Below the pieces are notes generated by a model. That model was not told the DNA's origin and did not search any database. It worked only from the letters and a program-made list of their open reading frames with translations. A stretch of DNA of 64,000 nt from Opitutaceae bacterium (GTDB lineage Bacteria; Verrucomicrobiota; Verrucomicrobiia; Opitutales; Opitutaceae): NCBI GenBank assembly GCA_016795565.1, contig JAEUGW010000013.1, positions 62,001 through 126,000 on the forward strand, in the 5' to 3' direction. This document shows positions 42,553 through 51,204 of this stretch, piece after piece. Made by a program: the position numbers and the translations under genes. Numbering within the stretch: position 1 is the first letter of the stretch; each line of letters starts with the position of its first letter.

Positions 42553-44205
42553 ATGTCTTCGCCCGCCCTCCATCTCCGCGCGCCGCTGCTCTGGCTGCTG
42601 GTGCCGCTGATGGCCGGGCTGACGGCCGCCCGCCTCTGGCCGGCCCCGGCGGGTGGCTTGGGCCCGCTGCTGTGGGCCGCGGGACTGGCCGGGAGCAGCG
42701 CCGTCTGGTGGGCGCGGCGGCCGGGGCGCGGGGCGGGATTCGCGTGGGGGCTCGGCCTTTGCGCCGCGGCGGCGCTGGGCGGGTTTGTCCTCCTGCACGC
42801 GCGGCACCCGGCCTGGCACCTGGTGGAGTCGCGGCCGCCGCGCGAAATCACGGTGACGATGCGGGTGCAACAGGCCTTCCCGGTGGCGCCGGCCACGCGG
42901 AGCCTGACGGGTTTGGCGGAGATCATCGCCACCGGCGCGGCCGACCGGGAATTGCTCGGCCGACGAATCTATTTTTCCGCCATCCGGCGGATCAGCGTGC
43001 CGCCGCAACGTTCGGGCAGCTATGTCATGCGCGGCGTCATCGAGCCGCTCCCGCCCGAGCCCGGCGGCGCGGGCTTCAACGACTACCTCGCCAATCTCGG
43101 CATCCGCCAGCGCATCACCCGCGCCCAGATCATCACCGAGGCCGCGCCGCCCACGCCGTTCCAGCGGTTCTGCGCCGGCGCGCAGGATCGGCTGGAAGGC
43201 ATCCTGCGCCACGGGCTGGGCGAACAACCCGAAGCCGCCTCCCTCTACCTCGCGATGCTGCTGGGGGAGAAGGCAGTGCTGTCGGCTGAGCAACAGAACG
43301 CCTTCATGCGGAGCGGCACCTTCCATATTTTCTCCATCAGCGGCCTGCATGTGGGCGTCATCGGCCTGGCGCTTTATACGCTGTGCAATCTGCTGCGGGT
43401 GCCGCGCCGGGTCGCCGCCGCCGCGACCCTGGTCGTGCTCTGGCTCTACGTGGCCATCACCGGCGCCAGCTCACCCGCCGTGCGCGCCTTCCTGATGATC
43501 GCCTTTCTGCTCGCCGCCGAGGTCTTCCGCCTGCCGGGCAATGCGCTGGCGGCGCTCGCCGCCGCCGCGCTCGCGACGCTGCTGCTGGACCCGCTGCAGC
43601 TATTCAGCACCGGCTTCCAGATGTCGTATGCCGTCGTGGTGGCGCTGGTGGTGATGGGGCGGCCGCTCGGCGAAAAGTGGCTGGCGGCGTGGCGCCCCTT
43701 TGCCCTGCGGCCGATGGCGGATTGGCGCTGGCCGCACCGGGCGTGGGAGTGGTGCGGGCGCTGGTTTCTGGGCATGTCGGCGGCGTGCTGGACGGCCTTT
43801 CTCGCCAGCACCCCTTCGGGCATCGGGTATTTCGCCGTCTTCTCCCCGGGCGCGCTGCTGGCCAACCTCGTCATCATCCCGCTGTCGTCGCTGGCTATCA
43901 CGGCGGGATTCGTGTCGCTGCTGGCTGGCTTGGTGGGCTTGCTGCCGGTCAGCGGGGTGTGCAATGCCCTCGCCGCCCTGACCATCCGGGGCATGGACGC
44001 TCTCCTGCTGCATGGCATCGAATTGCCCGGGGTGTATTTCAACGCCCACTTTCGCGCGGACTGGCTGGCCCCCGCCTCGTTGGTCCTGATGACGGCGGCC
44101 TTCCTGGCCGGTGCCTCGGGCCGCTGGGCCCCGCGTTACGGCGGTTACTGGCTGCCTGTCGGCGTGCTCGTCGTCCTGCTGATTTTGGGCGTGAAGTTCG
44201 GCTGA
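42553..44205 (+). CDS. comEC: ComEC/Rec2-family DNA-uptake channel protein
   Basis: 550-residue integral membrane protein. DUF4131-like N-terminal region (about 25-190), then the competence domain with FSISGLHVGVIGLALYT, ITGASSPAVRAFLMI and STGFQMSYAVVVALV, followed by further helices. The C-terminal metallo-beta-lactamase domain found in many ComEC proteins is absent, so this is the short form. Forms the inner-membrane channel for transforming DNA. Confidence 0.88.
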   Translation: MSSPALHLRAPLLWLLVPLMAGLTAARLWPAPAGGLGPLLWAAGLAGSSAVWWARRPGRGAGFAWGLGLCAAAALGGFVLLHARHPAWHLVESRPPREITVTMRVQQAFPVAPATRSLTGLAEIIATGAADRELLGRRIYFSAIRRISVPPQRSGSYVMRGVIEPLPPEPGGAGFNDYLANLGIRQRITRAQIITEAAPPTPFQRFCAGAQDRLEGILRHGLGEQPEAASLYLAMLLGEKAVLSAEQQNAFMRSGTFHIFSISGLHVGVIGLALYTLCNLLRVPRRVAAAATLVVLWLYVAITGASSPAVRAFLMIAFLLAAEVFRLPGNALAALAAAALATLLLDPLQLFSTGFQMSYAVVVALVVMGRPLGEKWLAAWRPFALRPMADWRWPHRAWEWCGRWFLGMSAACWTAFLASTPSGIGYFAVFSPGALLANLVIIPLSSLAITAGFVSLLAGLVGLLPVSGVCNALAALTIRGMDALLLHGIELPGVYFNAHFRADWLAPASLVLMTAAFLAGASGRWAPRYGGYWLPVGVLVVLLILGVKFG

Positions 44206-44224
44206 AGCCCGCAATTCTCGCCCC

Positions 44225-44506
<282 letters not shown>

Positions 44507-44524
44507 GGCCGCGACACGGCCAAC

Positions 44525-44551
44525 CCGCGGGCTGAGGGCACCCGCCCGCGG
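44525..44551. terminator. Possible bidirectional GC hairpin between convergent genes
   Basis: CCGCGGGC and GCCCGCGG form an 8-bp stem with an 11-nt loop in the short gap between the coiled-coil gene and the convergent phosphatase gene. No T-run follows on either strand, so termination is only suggested by position. Confidence 0.35.
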
Positions 44552-44553
44552 CT

Positions 44554-45339
44554 TCAGCGCACAAACTCGAACTCCGCCGACAGCGCGTGGTGGTCCGAGG
44601 CCATCGTGGGCTTCACCCAGCAGCCGGTGGGGCGCAGCAGGTTGTTGTGGAAGATGTGGTCCAGCACATAGGGCCGGCGGCGCCAGGTAATCTCCGTGGA
44701 CTGCACCGTCTGGTAACCCGCCTCGGCGAACTGCTGGATGAGCGACTGGTGCTTGCTCACATTGAAGTCGCCGGTGAGCAGGGTCGGCATCCCGGCGGTG
44801 TCGCGCAACTGCTCCTCGACGAGCTTGCGTTGGCTCAGGTGCACCTCGCTGCTGGACTTGAGCATGAAGAACGCGAGCAGGTGCGTGTTGAGGAGCCGCA
44901 CATCGCGCCCGGCGATGGTGGTGGTGGCACCGATGAGCACCCGGTCGGTCGGGGTCTTCTTCTCGCCGAAGAAATCAAACTCCACGGGGGGCGAGGGCAG
45001 GTTCACGCAGATGTGCTCCCGCAGCGGGGTCTTGGAGAAGATCGCCAGCCCGATGCCGAAAGGCAGTTCGCGCGGATCGGGGCGGGGATAACAGAAGTAG
45101 CTGTCCTGGCCGGGAAACTCCTGCTTGAGGCGGGTGTAGTGCGGCGGCGGCTCGGCCTGCGCCCCGCCGGGCAGGGCGTGCTCCACCTCCTGCAGCATCA
45201 CCAGGTCGGCGTCGTGGCTGCGGATCTCGTCAATGGTCAGCTGGAGATTGATCGGCACGTGGTCGGGATACACATCATCCCAAGGTTGCCCAAACTGCAT
45301 GTTGAATTGCAGCAGCTTGAAGCGGCCGGTCGCACTCAT
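44554..45339 (-). CDS. Endonuclease/exonuclease/phosphatase-family protein
   Basis: 261 residues of the EEP fold: LLQFNMQFGQPWDD at the start, LVMLQEVEHAL with the metal-binding Glu, LLNTHLLAF, LLTGDFNVSKHQS and the C-terminal SDHHALSAEFE with the catalytic His. All core motifs are intact. No signal peptide, so intracellular. Substrate may be nucleic acid or a phosphodiester metabolite. The ATG overlaps the stop of the upstream small gene by four bases. Confidence 0.85.
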   Translation of the reverse strand: MSATGRFKLLQFNMQFGQPWDDVYPDHVPINLQLTIDEIRSHDADLVMLQEVEHALPGGAQAEPPPHYTRLKQEFPGQDSYFCYPRPDPRELPFGIGLAIFSKTPLREHICVNLPSPPVEFDFFGEKKTPTDRVLIGATTTIAGRDVRLLNTHLLAFFMLKSSSEVHLSQRKLVEEQLRDTAGMPTLLTGDFNVSKHQSLIQQFAEAGYQTVQSTEITWRRRPYVLDHIFHNNLLRPTGCWVKPTMASDHHALSAEFEFVR

Positions 45340-45650
45340 TGGCCGCCTCCCGCTTTTCTGACCGCACCGGGCGCGATCGCGGCGTCACCCGCCTTGGCCA
45401 GTTTCACCCCGTTCAAATCGACCCGGACCAAGGCGCTGTGGCCGGGTGTGATGGTTTGCACGCCGGCCCCGGCCCAACGTCTGGCCTGAACGGTGGCGGC
45501 TGCCGGACGCAGGACGACGGATTTCGCGTGAACGGTGCGTCCGCCGGGCTGGAAGGTGGCGTTTCGCTGCTCCGGGTTGAGCAAGGCGCCTGAGGCCGAC
45601 AAGGTGCCGACGAGGGTAAAAAGGACGCTGATTTTCGCTCGGCAAAGCAT
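45336..45650 (-). CDS. Small exported protein, unknown
   Basis: 104 residues from the ATG at 45650 (a TTG at 45659 is less likely). The N-terminus MLCRAKISVLFTLVGTLSASG is a good signal peptide; the remainder is short and beta-prone (VHAKSVVLRPAAATVQARRW, SALVRVDLNGVKLAK). Overlaps the EEP gene by four bases and lies 48 bp from the thyX stop. No family recognised. Confidence 0.55.
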   Translation of the reverse strand: MLCRAKISVLFTLVGTLSASGALLNPEQRNATFQPGGRTVHAKSVVLRPAAATVQARRWAGAGVQTITPGHSALVRVDLNGVKLAKAGDAAIAPGAVRKAGGGQ

Positions 45651-45698
45651 ATGCGGCAAGCTGGCCAGATGTTTGCCCGGGCCAAAATAGCGGCAAGC

Positions 45699-47045
45699 CT
45701 ATTCTGGCTCCGCCGTGCCCTCGACCACCCAGTCTTTCGCCTCCGGCACCTGCCGGGTAAACTCCCGCAGCGCCGCGCTCAGGTGCTCGGCATAGCGGTA
45801 GTGCGCGCCCATGCCCGTCCGCAGCTCGGCTTCGTAGATGAACTTGTCGGCATGCGTGCTGTGCTCGAAGGGCGTCTGCGCCCCCAGCAGCAGTGAATAC
45901 ACGTAGGCGGCGCTGCCGCGCGTCATCAGCTCGCGGGTCAACGCCGCCTGTTCCTCGAGCAGGGCCGTATGGCCCGCCGGCGAGATTTCCGGCGGCAGGT
46001 AGAAGCCGGCCTGGATCAGCGGCGTGTAGCGGTGGCCGGTGCGGTGGCGGTTGAGATCGCGCAGCTCGGCGATGGCCAGGTTGTTCCAGGCAAAGCTCAC
46101 CCGCATCCGGCGCGTGGCCCGGCCCTGATAACCGTAGCGGTTGGCGCGGTGCTTCAGCGCCTCGGACACGGGCTGGGTCTCAGCCAGCCACGGCGGGACG
46201 TCGCGATCCACTCGCACCCAAACCTCGTCGGCCAGGGGCTGGGTGGACAACCGGGCGAGTCCGAGCGAGAGGCTCTCCGCGAGTTCCTGCTGCGCCTGCG
46301 TCTGGTAGGACTTCTCGGCGAAGCTGTGTTTCATCAGCCGGGGCGACTGCTTGAGCAGCTCCTCGCGGATGAGCTTCGCGGCGCGCGCGGCCTCGGGCAG
46401 GCCGAGCGAATCGAGGTGCTTCACCGTGGCGGCCCACATGCGCGAGCTTTGCACGAGGCCGAGGTTGGTGCGCGTGGCGAGCGGGATGAAGTAGCGCGCG
46501 CGGTCCAGCGCGTAGTTCTTGCGCAGCCGGGTGACGACCGCGGGCTTGGCGTCCTTGGGCAGGCGCACGAGCGAAGGATTGGCCAGCGCGGCGGCGTCGA
46601 GGCGCGCGTATTCGGCGTTATAGGCGGCGAAGGCCTTCGCCATCACCGCCGACCAGCGGGGCGCGAGGTCGGCGGGGATGCCGAGCTCCTCGGGCGTCGG
46701 CAGGTTCGTCGCCGCCATCGTGATGTAGCGCGTGCTCGATTCCTGGCCGTCGGCCATCTGGGCGATCTCGAAAATTTTATACGCCAGCCACATTGACACG
46801 TCGTCGAGCGCGATGGCCAGGCCGCCGGTCAGGCCGCCGATGGACGCGTGGCCGTAGTCCACGAAGTTCAGGATGCGGTCGATCGACGCGTCCGGATTGG
46901 CGAGATCCACCTTGTCGAGGATGGCGCCGATGCCCTGGTTGCTGCGGGAGTAGCGGGCGAGGACGGAGGCGAGCAGCTCGGGAGTTACCTTGGGGAGGTT
47001 GGCGGCCGCAGGCGGCGGCACAATGGCGAGTCCGGTGACCTTCAT
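45699..47045 (-). CDS. thyX: FAD-dependent thymidylate synthase, double-length ThyX-like
   Basis: 448 residues from the ATG at 47045, twice the length of a standard ThyX (about 220-250). The first half has FVDYGHASIGG (61-71), QESSTRYI (101-108) matching the end of the RHRxxSxNxxSxRY motif, and RYFIPLATRTNLG (184-196). The second half repeats the domain with LNRHRTGHRYTPL (331-343), which keeps RHR, and a second TPFEHSTHADKF. Each copy therefore keeps only part of the signature. Converts dUMP to dTMP with folate and FAD; whether both halves form active sites is unclear. Confidence 0.82.
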   Translation of the reverse strand: MKVTGLAIVPPPAAANLPKVTPELLASVLARYSRSNQGIGAILDKVDLANPDASIDRILNFVDYGHASIGGLTGGLAIALDDVSMWLAYKIFEIAQMADGQESSTRYITMAATNLPTPEELGIPADLAPRWSAVMAKAFAAYNAEYARLDAAALANPSLVRLPKDAKPAVVTRLRKNYALDRARYFIPLATRTNLGLVQSSRMWAATVKHLDSLGLPEAARAAKLIREELLKQSPRLMKHSFAEKSYQTQAQQELAESLSLGLARLSTQPLADEVWVRVDRDVPPWLAETQPVSEALKHRANRYGYQGRATRRMRVSFAWNNLAIAELRDLNRHRTGHRYTPLIQAGFYLPPEISPAGHTALLEEQAALTRELMTRGSAAYVYSLLLGAQTPFEHSTHADKFIYEAELRTGMGAHYRYAEHLSAALREFTRQVPEAKDWVVEGTAEPE

Positions 47046-47269
47046 GCGTGGACTCACACGAAACGGTTTCACAGACCGAGGCGAAGAAAATATACGGGAA
47101 CTTGTCGCCGATGGAACCCGGCCTCCGGACGGGTTGAGCGACTCGCACATCCTGAAAGCGCGTCCGGAGGCCGCGCTCCACCTCGTTCCACGGAAACAGA
47201 CTGGCATCCCGGCGTCGGCGGCGGCATCGTCAGTGCATCACTTTTCCACCCCGTCACCTCCCCGCTTTC

Positions 47270-48154
47270 GTGCTCGGGCTGGCGCTGGCCGGCCTGGCTG
47301 GTGCCGCTCCGGCCGACAACGGCGGCAAGCCGACCATGCCCCCCACCCTCGAAAGCTACACGCTCGGCTTGGATTCGCCGACCGACCCCGGCCTGCAGGC
47401 GAAGATCGAGGCCCTTGACGCCCGGCTCCGTGCGAAACACGGCATGACAGCCGAGCAGACCTCCGTGGGCGTGCTCGACCTGAACACCCTGCGCCTGGCC
47501 ATGGTGCGGCCGGATCGGATCGACTACGCCGCCAGCGTGCCGAAGATCGCCATTCTGCTTGCCTGGTTCCAACGGCACCCGGAGGCGGCCACCAGCCTCG
47601 ACCCGGTGACCCGGCACGAACTCGGACTGATGATCAAGGTCTCGGACAACGCCCTGGCGGCGAAGTATTCCCAGCTCCTCGGCCTGAAATCCATCCAGCA
47701 GGTGCTCGAAAGCTACGGCCTCTACGATGCGGCCCATGGCGGCGGGCTCTGGGTGGGCAAGCACTACGGCAAGGGCACCGAGCGTTACGGCGATCCGGTG
47801 GGCGGCCATTCCCACGCCGCGACCATCCGCCAGTTGCTCCGCTATTACCTGCTGCTGGAGCAGGACCGCCTCGTCTCGCCGGCCGCCTCGGCCACCATGC
47901 GCGAGATCTTCGCCTCGCCCGACATCGCGCACATCCCGGACAAGTTTGTGCAAGGCCTCGCCGGCCGCGACGCGCAGGTGCGCCGGAAGGCCGGTTGGTG
48001 GGAAGACTGGTTCCTCGACACCGCCGTCGTCACCGGTGGCGGCCGCCATTACATCCTGGCCGCCATGACGCACCACCCGCAGGGCGACGCCTACCTGGCC
48101 GGGTTCGCGACCGCGGTGGACGACCTGCTCGCGCCGGCTGCGCCGGGGCCCTGA
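47270..48154 (+). CDS. Class A beta-lactamase-like serine hydrolase
   Basis: 294 residues from a GTG at 47270. The N-terminus LGLALAGLAGAAPAD is signal-like but lacks a positively charged start, and no ATG exists upstream in frame, so the true start is unsure. Catalytic features: S89-x-x-K92 in AASVPKIA, the SDN triad in KVSDNALAAKY, and RKAGWW where KTG of lactamases is changed to KAG. Loop HGGGLWVGKHYGKG follows the SDN. Probably a periplasmic peptidase or lactamase relative; beta-lactam resistance should not be assumed. Confidence 0.75.
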   Translation: MLGLALAGLAGAAPADNGGKPTMPPTLESYTLGLDSPTDPGLQAKIEALDARLRAKHGMTAEQTSVGVLDLNTLRLAMVRPDRIDYAASVPKIAILLAWFQRHPEAATSLDPVTRHELGLMIKVSDNALAAKYSQLLGLKSIQQVLESYGLYDAAHGGGLWVGKHYGKGTERYGDPVGGHSHAATIRQLLRYYLLLEQDRLVSPAASATMREIFASPDIAHIPDKFVQGLAGRDAQVRRKAGWWEDWFLDTAVVTGGGRHYILAAMTHHPQGDAYLAGFATAVDDLLAPAAPGP

Positions 48155-48155
48155 G

Positions 48156-49676
48156 TTATCTCGGCAGCAGCCAGCCGGACAACGGGGCCTGGAAGAAGCC
48201 CAGCAGCACGGTCGCGAAGGTCAGGAGCGCCAGCGCGGCCACCCCCACCCACTTGGGCCCGGCGGGCAGCGGGCGGGCGGGCGAGTCCGTCCCGGCGGCT
48301 GGCGGCGTCCAAATCTCGAACCACGCCGCCTTGATCCAGCCGAAATAATAGAAAATGGAGATCACCACGCCCACGACGGCCACCGCCAGCAGCCCGTAGA
48401 GCTGGGCGTGAAAGGCCGCGACGAAGAGCAACAGCTTGCCCATGAAACCGGCCAGCGGCGGGATGCCCGCCAGCGAGCCGACCCCGACCGCCAGCACCGC
48501 GCCGAGGAAGGGCCGCTCGCGCGCCAGCCGGGCATAGTGGTCGAGTTCCTCGCCGCTGTCATCCGGGCCGGCCACATAGGCCATGACGCCGAACACCGCC
48601 ATCGAGGCCAGCAGATAGGTGAACAGGTAGAACCACACCGCGCCCGCGGCCCACGGCACGGTGAACGACGCCACAACGCCAATCAGCAGGTAGCCGGCGT
48701 GCGCGACGCCGGAGAGCCCCATCAGGCGCTTGGTGTTGCGCTGGGTGAGGGCGGAAAGGTTGCCAAAGATAATCGTGGCGGCGGCCAGCAGCGACAGCAC
48801 CGGCACCAGCACGCCGGCCAGCGGGGCGAAGGCGCCATGCACCAGCAACAGCAGCACGGCGAAGCCCGCGGCCTTCGAGGAGACCGCGAGGAAGGCGGTC
48901 ACCGGCGTCGGGGCACCCTGATAGACATCGGGCACCCAGATCTGGAAAGGAAACGCGCCGATCTTGAAGGCCACGCCGCCGATCACCAGCAGCGCCCCGG
49001 CGGTGGCCAGGAAGTTGCCGGGATTCTCCCGCAGGAAGGTGAGCACGGTGCCGAACTCGAATCCCGTATGCACGACGCCACCCGCCTCGACCCGGCCGAC
49101 CGCGCCATAGAGCAGCACGATGCCGAAGAGCAGGATCGCCGAGCTGAGCGCGCCGAGGACGAGGTATTTCAGACCGGCCTCGAGCGACGAGGCGCGCTCG
49201 CGGTAGTAGCTCACGAGGATGTAGAAGCCGATCGTCACCGTCTCCAGCGCGACGAAGAACATCACGAAGTGGTTGCTCTGGGCGAGGAGCATCAACGCCG
49301 CCGTCACCACCAGCAGGAGGTGGTAGAACTCCACCCGCGGCACGCGGGCGCGGGGCAGGCAGACCGTGGCGAGGAAGCACACCAACAGGGACGAGAGCAG
49401 GAAAAACACCCGGGCGACCTGGCCCGGCATGCTGAGCCGGATGAGCCCGCCGAACAGCTCCTCCCCGTCCCAGATTTTCCCGAAGTTCAGCGCCACGCCC
49501 GCCAGCACCACGGCCAGCGCCATGCCGGCGGCGTGCGGAATGAAGCGATGCTGCGCCTTCGGGGTGACGAGCTCAAGGACGAGCAAGCCCAGCGCGGCGC
49601 AAGCGAGGATGATTTCCGGCCCGAGGGCCCACCATTCGTTGGAGGCGGCGACGGCTTTGAGGAGTTCGGTGGACAT
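48156..49676 (-). CDS. nuoN: NADH-quinone oxidoreductase subunit N
   Basis: 506 residues, about 14 transmembrane helices, an antiporter-like proton-pumping subunit of complex I in the inner membrane. Typical GALSSAILLFGIVLLYG, WVPDVYQGAPTPVTAFLAVSSKAAGFA and MGLSGVAHAGYLLIG with the conserved Lys residues. Last gene of the nuo operon; it meets the serine hydrolase gene tail to tail with one base between stops. Confidence 0.95.
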   Translation of the reverse strand: MSTELLKAVAASNEWWALGPEIILACAALGLLVLELVTPKAQHRFIPHAAGMALAVVLAGVALNFGKIWDGEELFGGLIRLSMPGQVARVFFLLSSLLVCFLATVCLPRARVPRVEFYHLLLVVTAALMLLAQSNHFVMFFVALETVTIGFYILVSYYRERASSLEAGLKYLVLGALSSAILLFGIVLLYGAVGRVEAGGVVHTGFEFGTVLTFLRENPGNFLATAGALLVIGGVAFKIGAFPFQIWVPDVYQGAPTPVTAFLAVSSKAAGFAVLLLLVHGAFAPLAGVLVPVLSLLAAATIIFGNLSALTQRNTKRLMGLSGVAHAGYLLIGVVASFTVPWAAGAVWFYLFTYLLASMAVFGVMAYVAGPDDSGEELDHYARLARERPFLGAVLAVGVGSLAGIPPLAGFMGKLLLFVAAFHAQLYGLLAVAVVGVVISIFYYFGWIKAAWFEIWTPPAAGTDSPARPLPAGPKWVGVAALALLTFATVLLGFFQAPLSGWLLPR

Positions 49677-49683
49677 CGGGAAA

Positions 49684-51201
49684 TTAGCGGGCCGGAGCGG
49701 TGAGCGTGACGGGAGCCGGGTTCAATGCCTGGTCCACGGGCTGGGAAATGGCCTTGGGGTAGAACCCGAAGAGCAGGAGCGCGGCCAGCAGGATGAGTGC
49801 GGGGAGCTTCTCCTTCCAATCGAGGTCCGCCGGCGGGTGCTGGGCGGTCACGCGCTGGAGCTGCTCGCTGGCCGGGCCGAAGAACACCCGGGCCGCGGCG
49901 CGCAGGCCGTAGACCGCCGAGATAATCACGCCGGCGACCGCCACGGCGGTCAGCGCATGCGAGAATTTCCAGAGGGCGACGAAGACCGTCAGCTCGCCCC
50001 AGAAGTTGGCAAAGCCCGGCAGGCCGATGCCGGCCATCGTGGCGGCGACGAAGAAGGCCGCGAGAACGGGGGTCTTTTGCGCGAGGCCGCCCATCTCGGA
50101 CAGGTCGAAGGTGTGCGTGCGGTGGTGGATGCTGGTCGCGAGCAGGAACAGGAGCGCGACCGACAGGCCGTGCGCCACCATCAGCAGCACGACCCCGCCG
50201 GTGCCGATGGTCGAGAGCGCCGCGATGCCGAGGAAGCAGTAGCCCATGTGCATCACCGAGCTGTAACCGAGCATCTGCTTGAGGTCGCGCTGCGCCATGG
50301 TGACGAAGCCGACGACCAGCACGTTGCCGATGCCGGCCAGCAGGGCGAGCTTCCAGGCCCAGTGCTGCAGGCCCAGCGGGATGAGCGGGATGGCGATCTG
50401 GATGAGGCCGTAGAGGCCGAACTTCTTGAGCACGCCGGCGTGCAGCATGGCCGCCGAGCTCGGCGCGGCGCCGTAGCCCAGCGGGGCCCAGGTGTGCAGC
50501 GGCCAGAGCGAGACGAGCGTGCCGAAACCGAGCAACAGCAGGCCGCCGATCCAGTTCTGGGTGTGGCCGGCGAGAGCTTGGGCGGCGACGGCGTCCTTGA
50601 GTTCGATGAGGTCGAAGGAGTTCGCGCCGCTCTTCACGTAGAGGGCGATCAGGCCGAGCAGCGAGAGCATGGCGCCGGCCGTGAGGTAGATGGTCAGCTT
50701 CATCGCCGCGTAATTGCGGTCGCGGCCGCCCCAGATGCCGACCATGATGAAGGTCGGGATCAGCGCCAGTTCGTGGAAGAAATAGAAGAAGAAGATGTCC
50801 ACGGAGGCGAACACCCCCAGCAGGCCGCCGTGCATGACGAGCAGGAGCACCAGGTAAAGCTTCAGCCGCTCGGCGCCGGAGCGCAGCGCGTAGAGCCCGG
50901 CCGCGAGGCCGACAATGGCCGCCAGCAGGAACATCGGCAGGGCAATGCCGTTGAGGCCGAGCTTCAGGCTGATCCCGAAGGCCGCCAGGCCGGTGTAGGT
51001 CGTGCTGAGATAGGCATACTGGTGCGCGTTCTCGGCGGGGAACTGCGACCACAGCCACAGCGCGATGAGCAGCGGCGCGGTGAAGGCGGCGGCCGCCAGC
51101 TTCGTGGAGAACCGCTTGGGCAGCCCGCACGCGATGATGAGCGCCGCCCCGAGCGGCGTGGCGATGGCGAGCTGCAGAAGTTGGGCGTTGGAGGGATTCA
51201 C
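49684..51201 (-). CDS. nuoM: NADH-quinone oxidoreductase subunit M
   Basis: 505 residues, antiporter-like complex I subunit. Shows FFYFFHELALIPTFIMVGIWG, with the conserved Glu of helix 5, LYVKSGANSFDL, GAAPSSAAMLHAGVLKKFGLYGL and DLKQMLGYSSVMHMGY. Starts with GTG at 51201, 3 bp after the nuoL stop, and lies 7 bp from nuoN. Confidence 0.96.
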   Translation of the reverse strand: MNPSNAQLLQLAIATPLGAALIIACGLPKRFSTKLAAAAFTAPLLIALWLWSQFPAENAHQYAYLSTTYTGLAAFGISLKLGLNGIALPMFLLAAIVGLAAGLYALRSGAERLKLYLVLLLVMHGGLLGVFASVDIFFFYFFHELALIPTFIMVGIWGGRDRNYAAMKLTIYLTAGAMLSLLGLIALYVKSGANSFDLIELKDAVAAQALAGHTQNWIGGLLLLGFGTLVSLWPLHTWAPLGYGAAPSSAAMLHAGVLKKFGLYGLIQIAIPLIPLGLQHWAWKLALLAGIGNVLVVGFVTMAQRDLKQMLGYSSVMHMGYCFLGIAALSTIGTGGVVLLMVAHGLSVALLFLLATSIHHRTHTFDLSEMGGLAQKTPVLAAFFVAATMAGIGLPGFANFWGELTVFVALWKFSHALTAVAVAGVIISAVYGLRAAARVFFGPASEQLQRVTAQHPPADLDWKEKLPALILLAALLLFGFYPKAISQPVDQALNPAPVTLTAPAR

Positions 51202-51204
51202 GAA

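Noticed and set aside
47270..48154. True beta-lactamase resistance gene
   Set aside because: KTG is replaced by KAG and the sequence otherwise only shows the general fold; resistance cannot be claimed.
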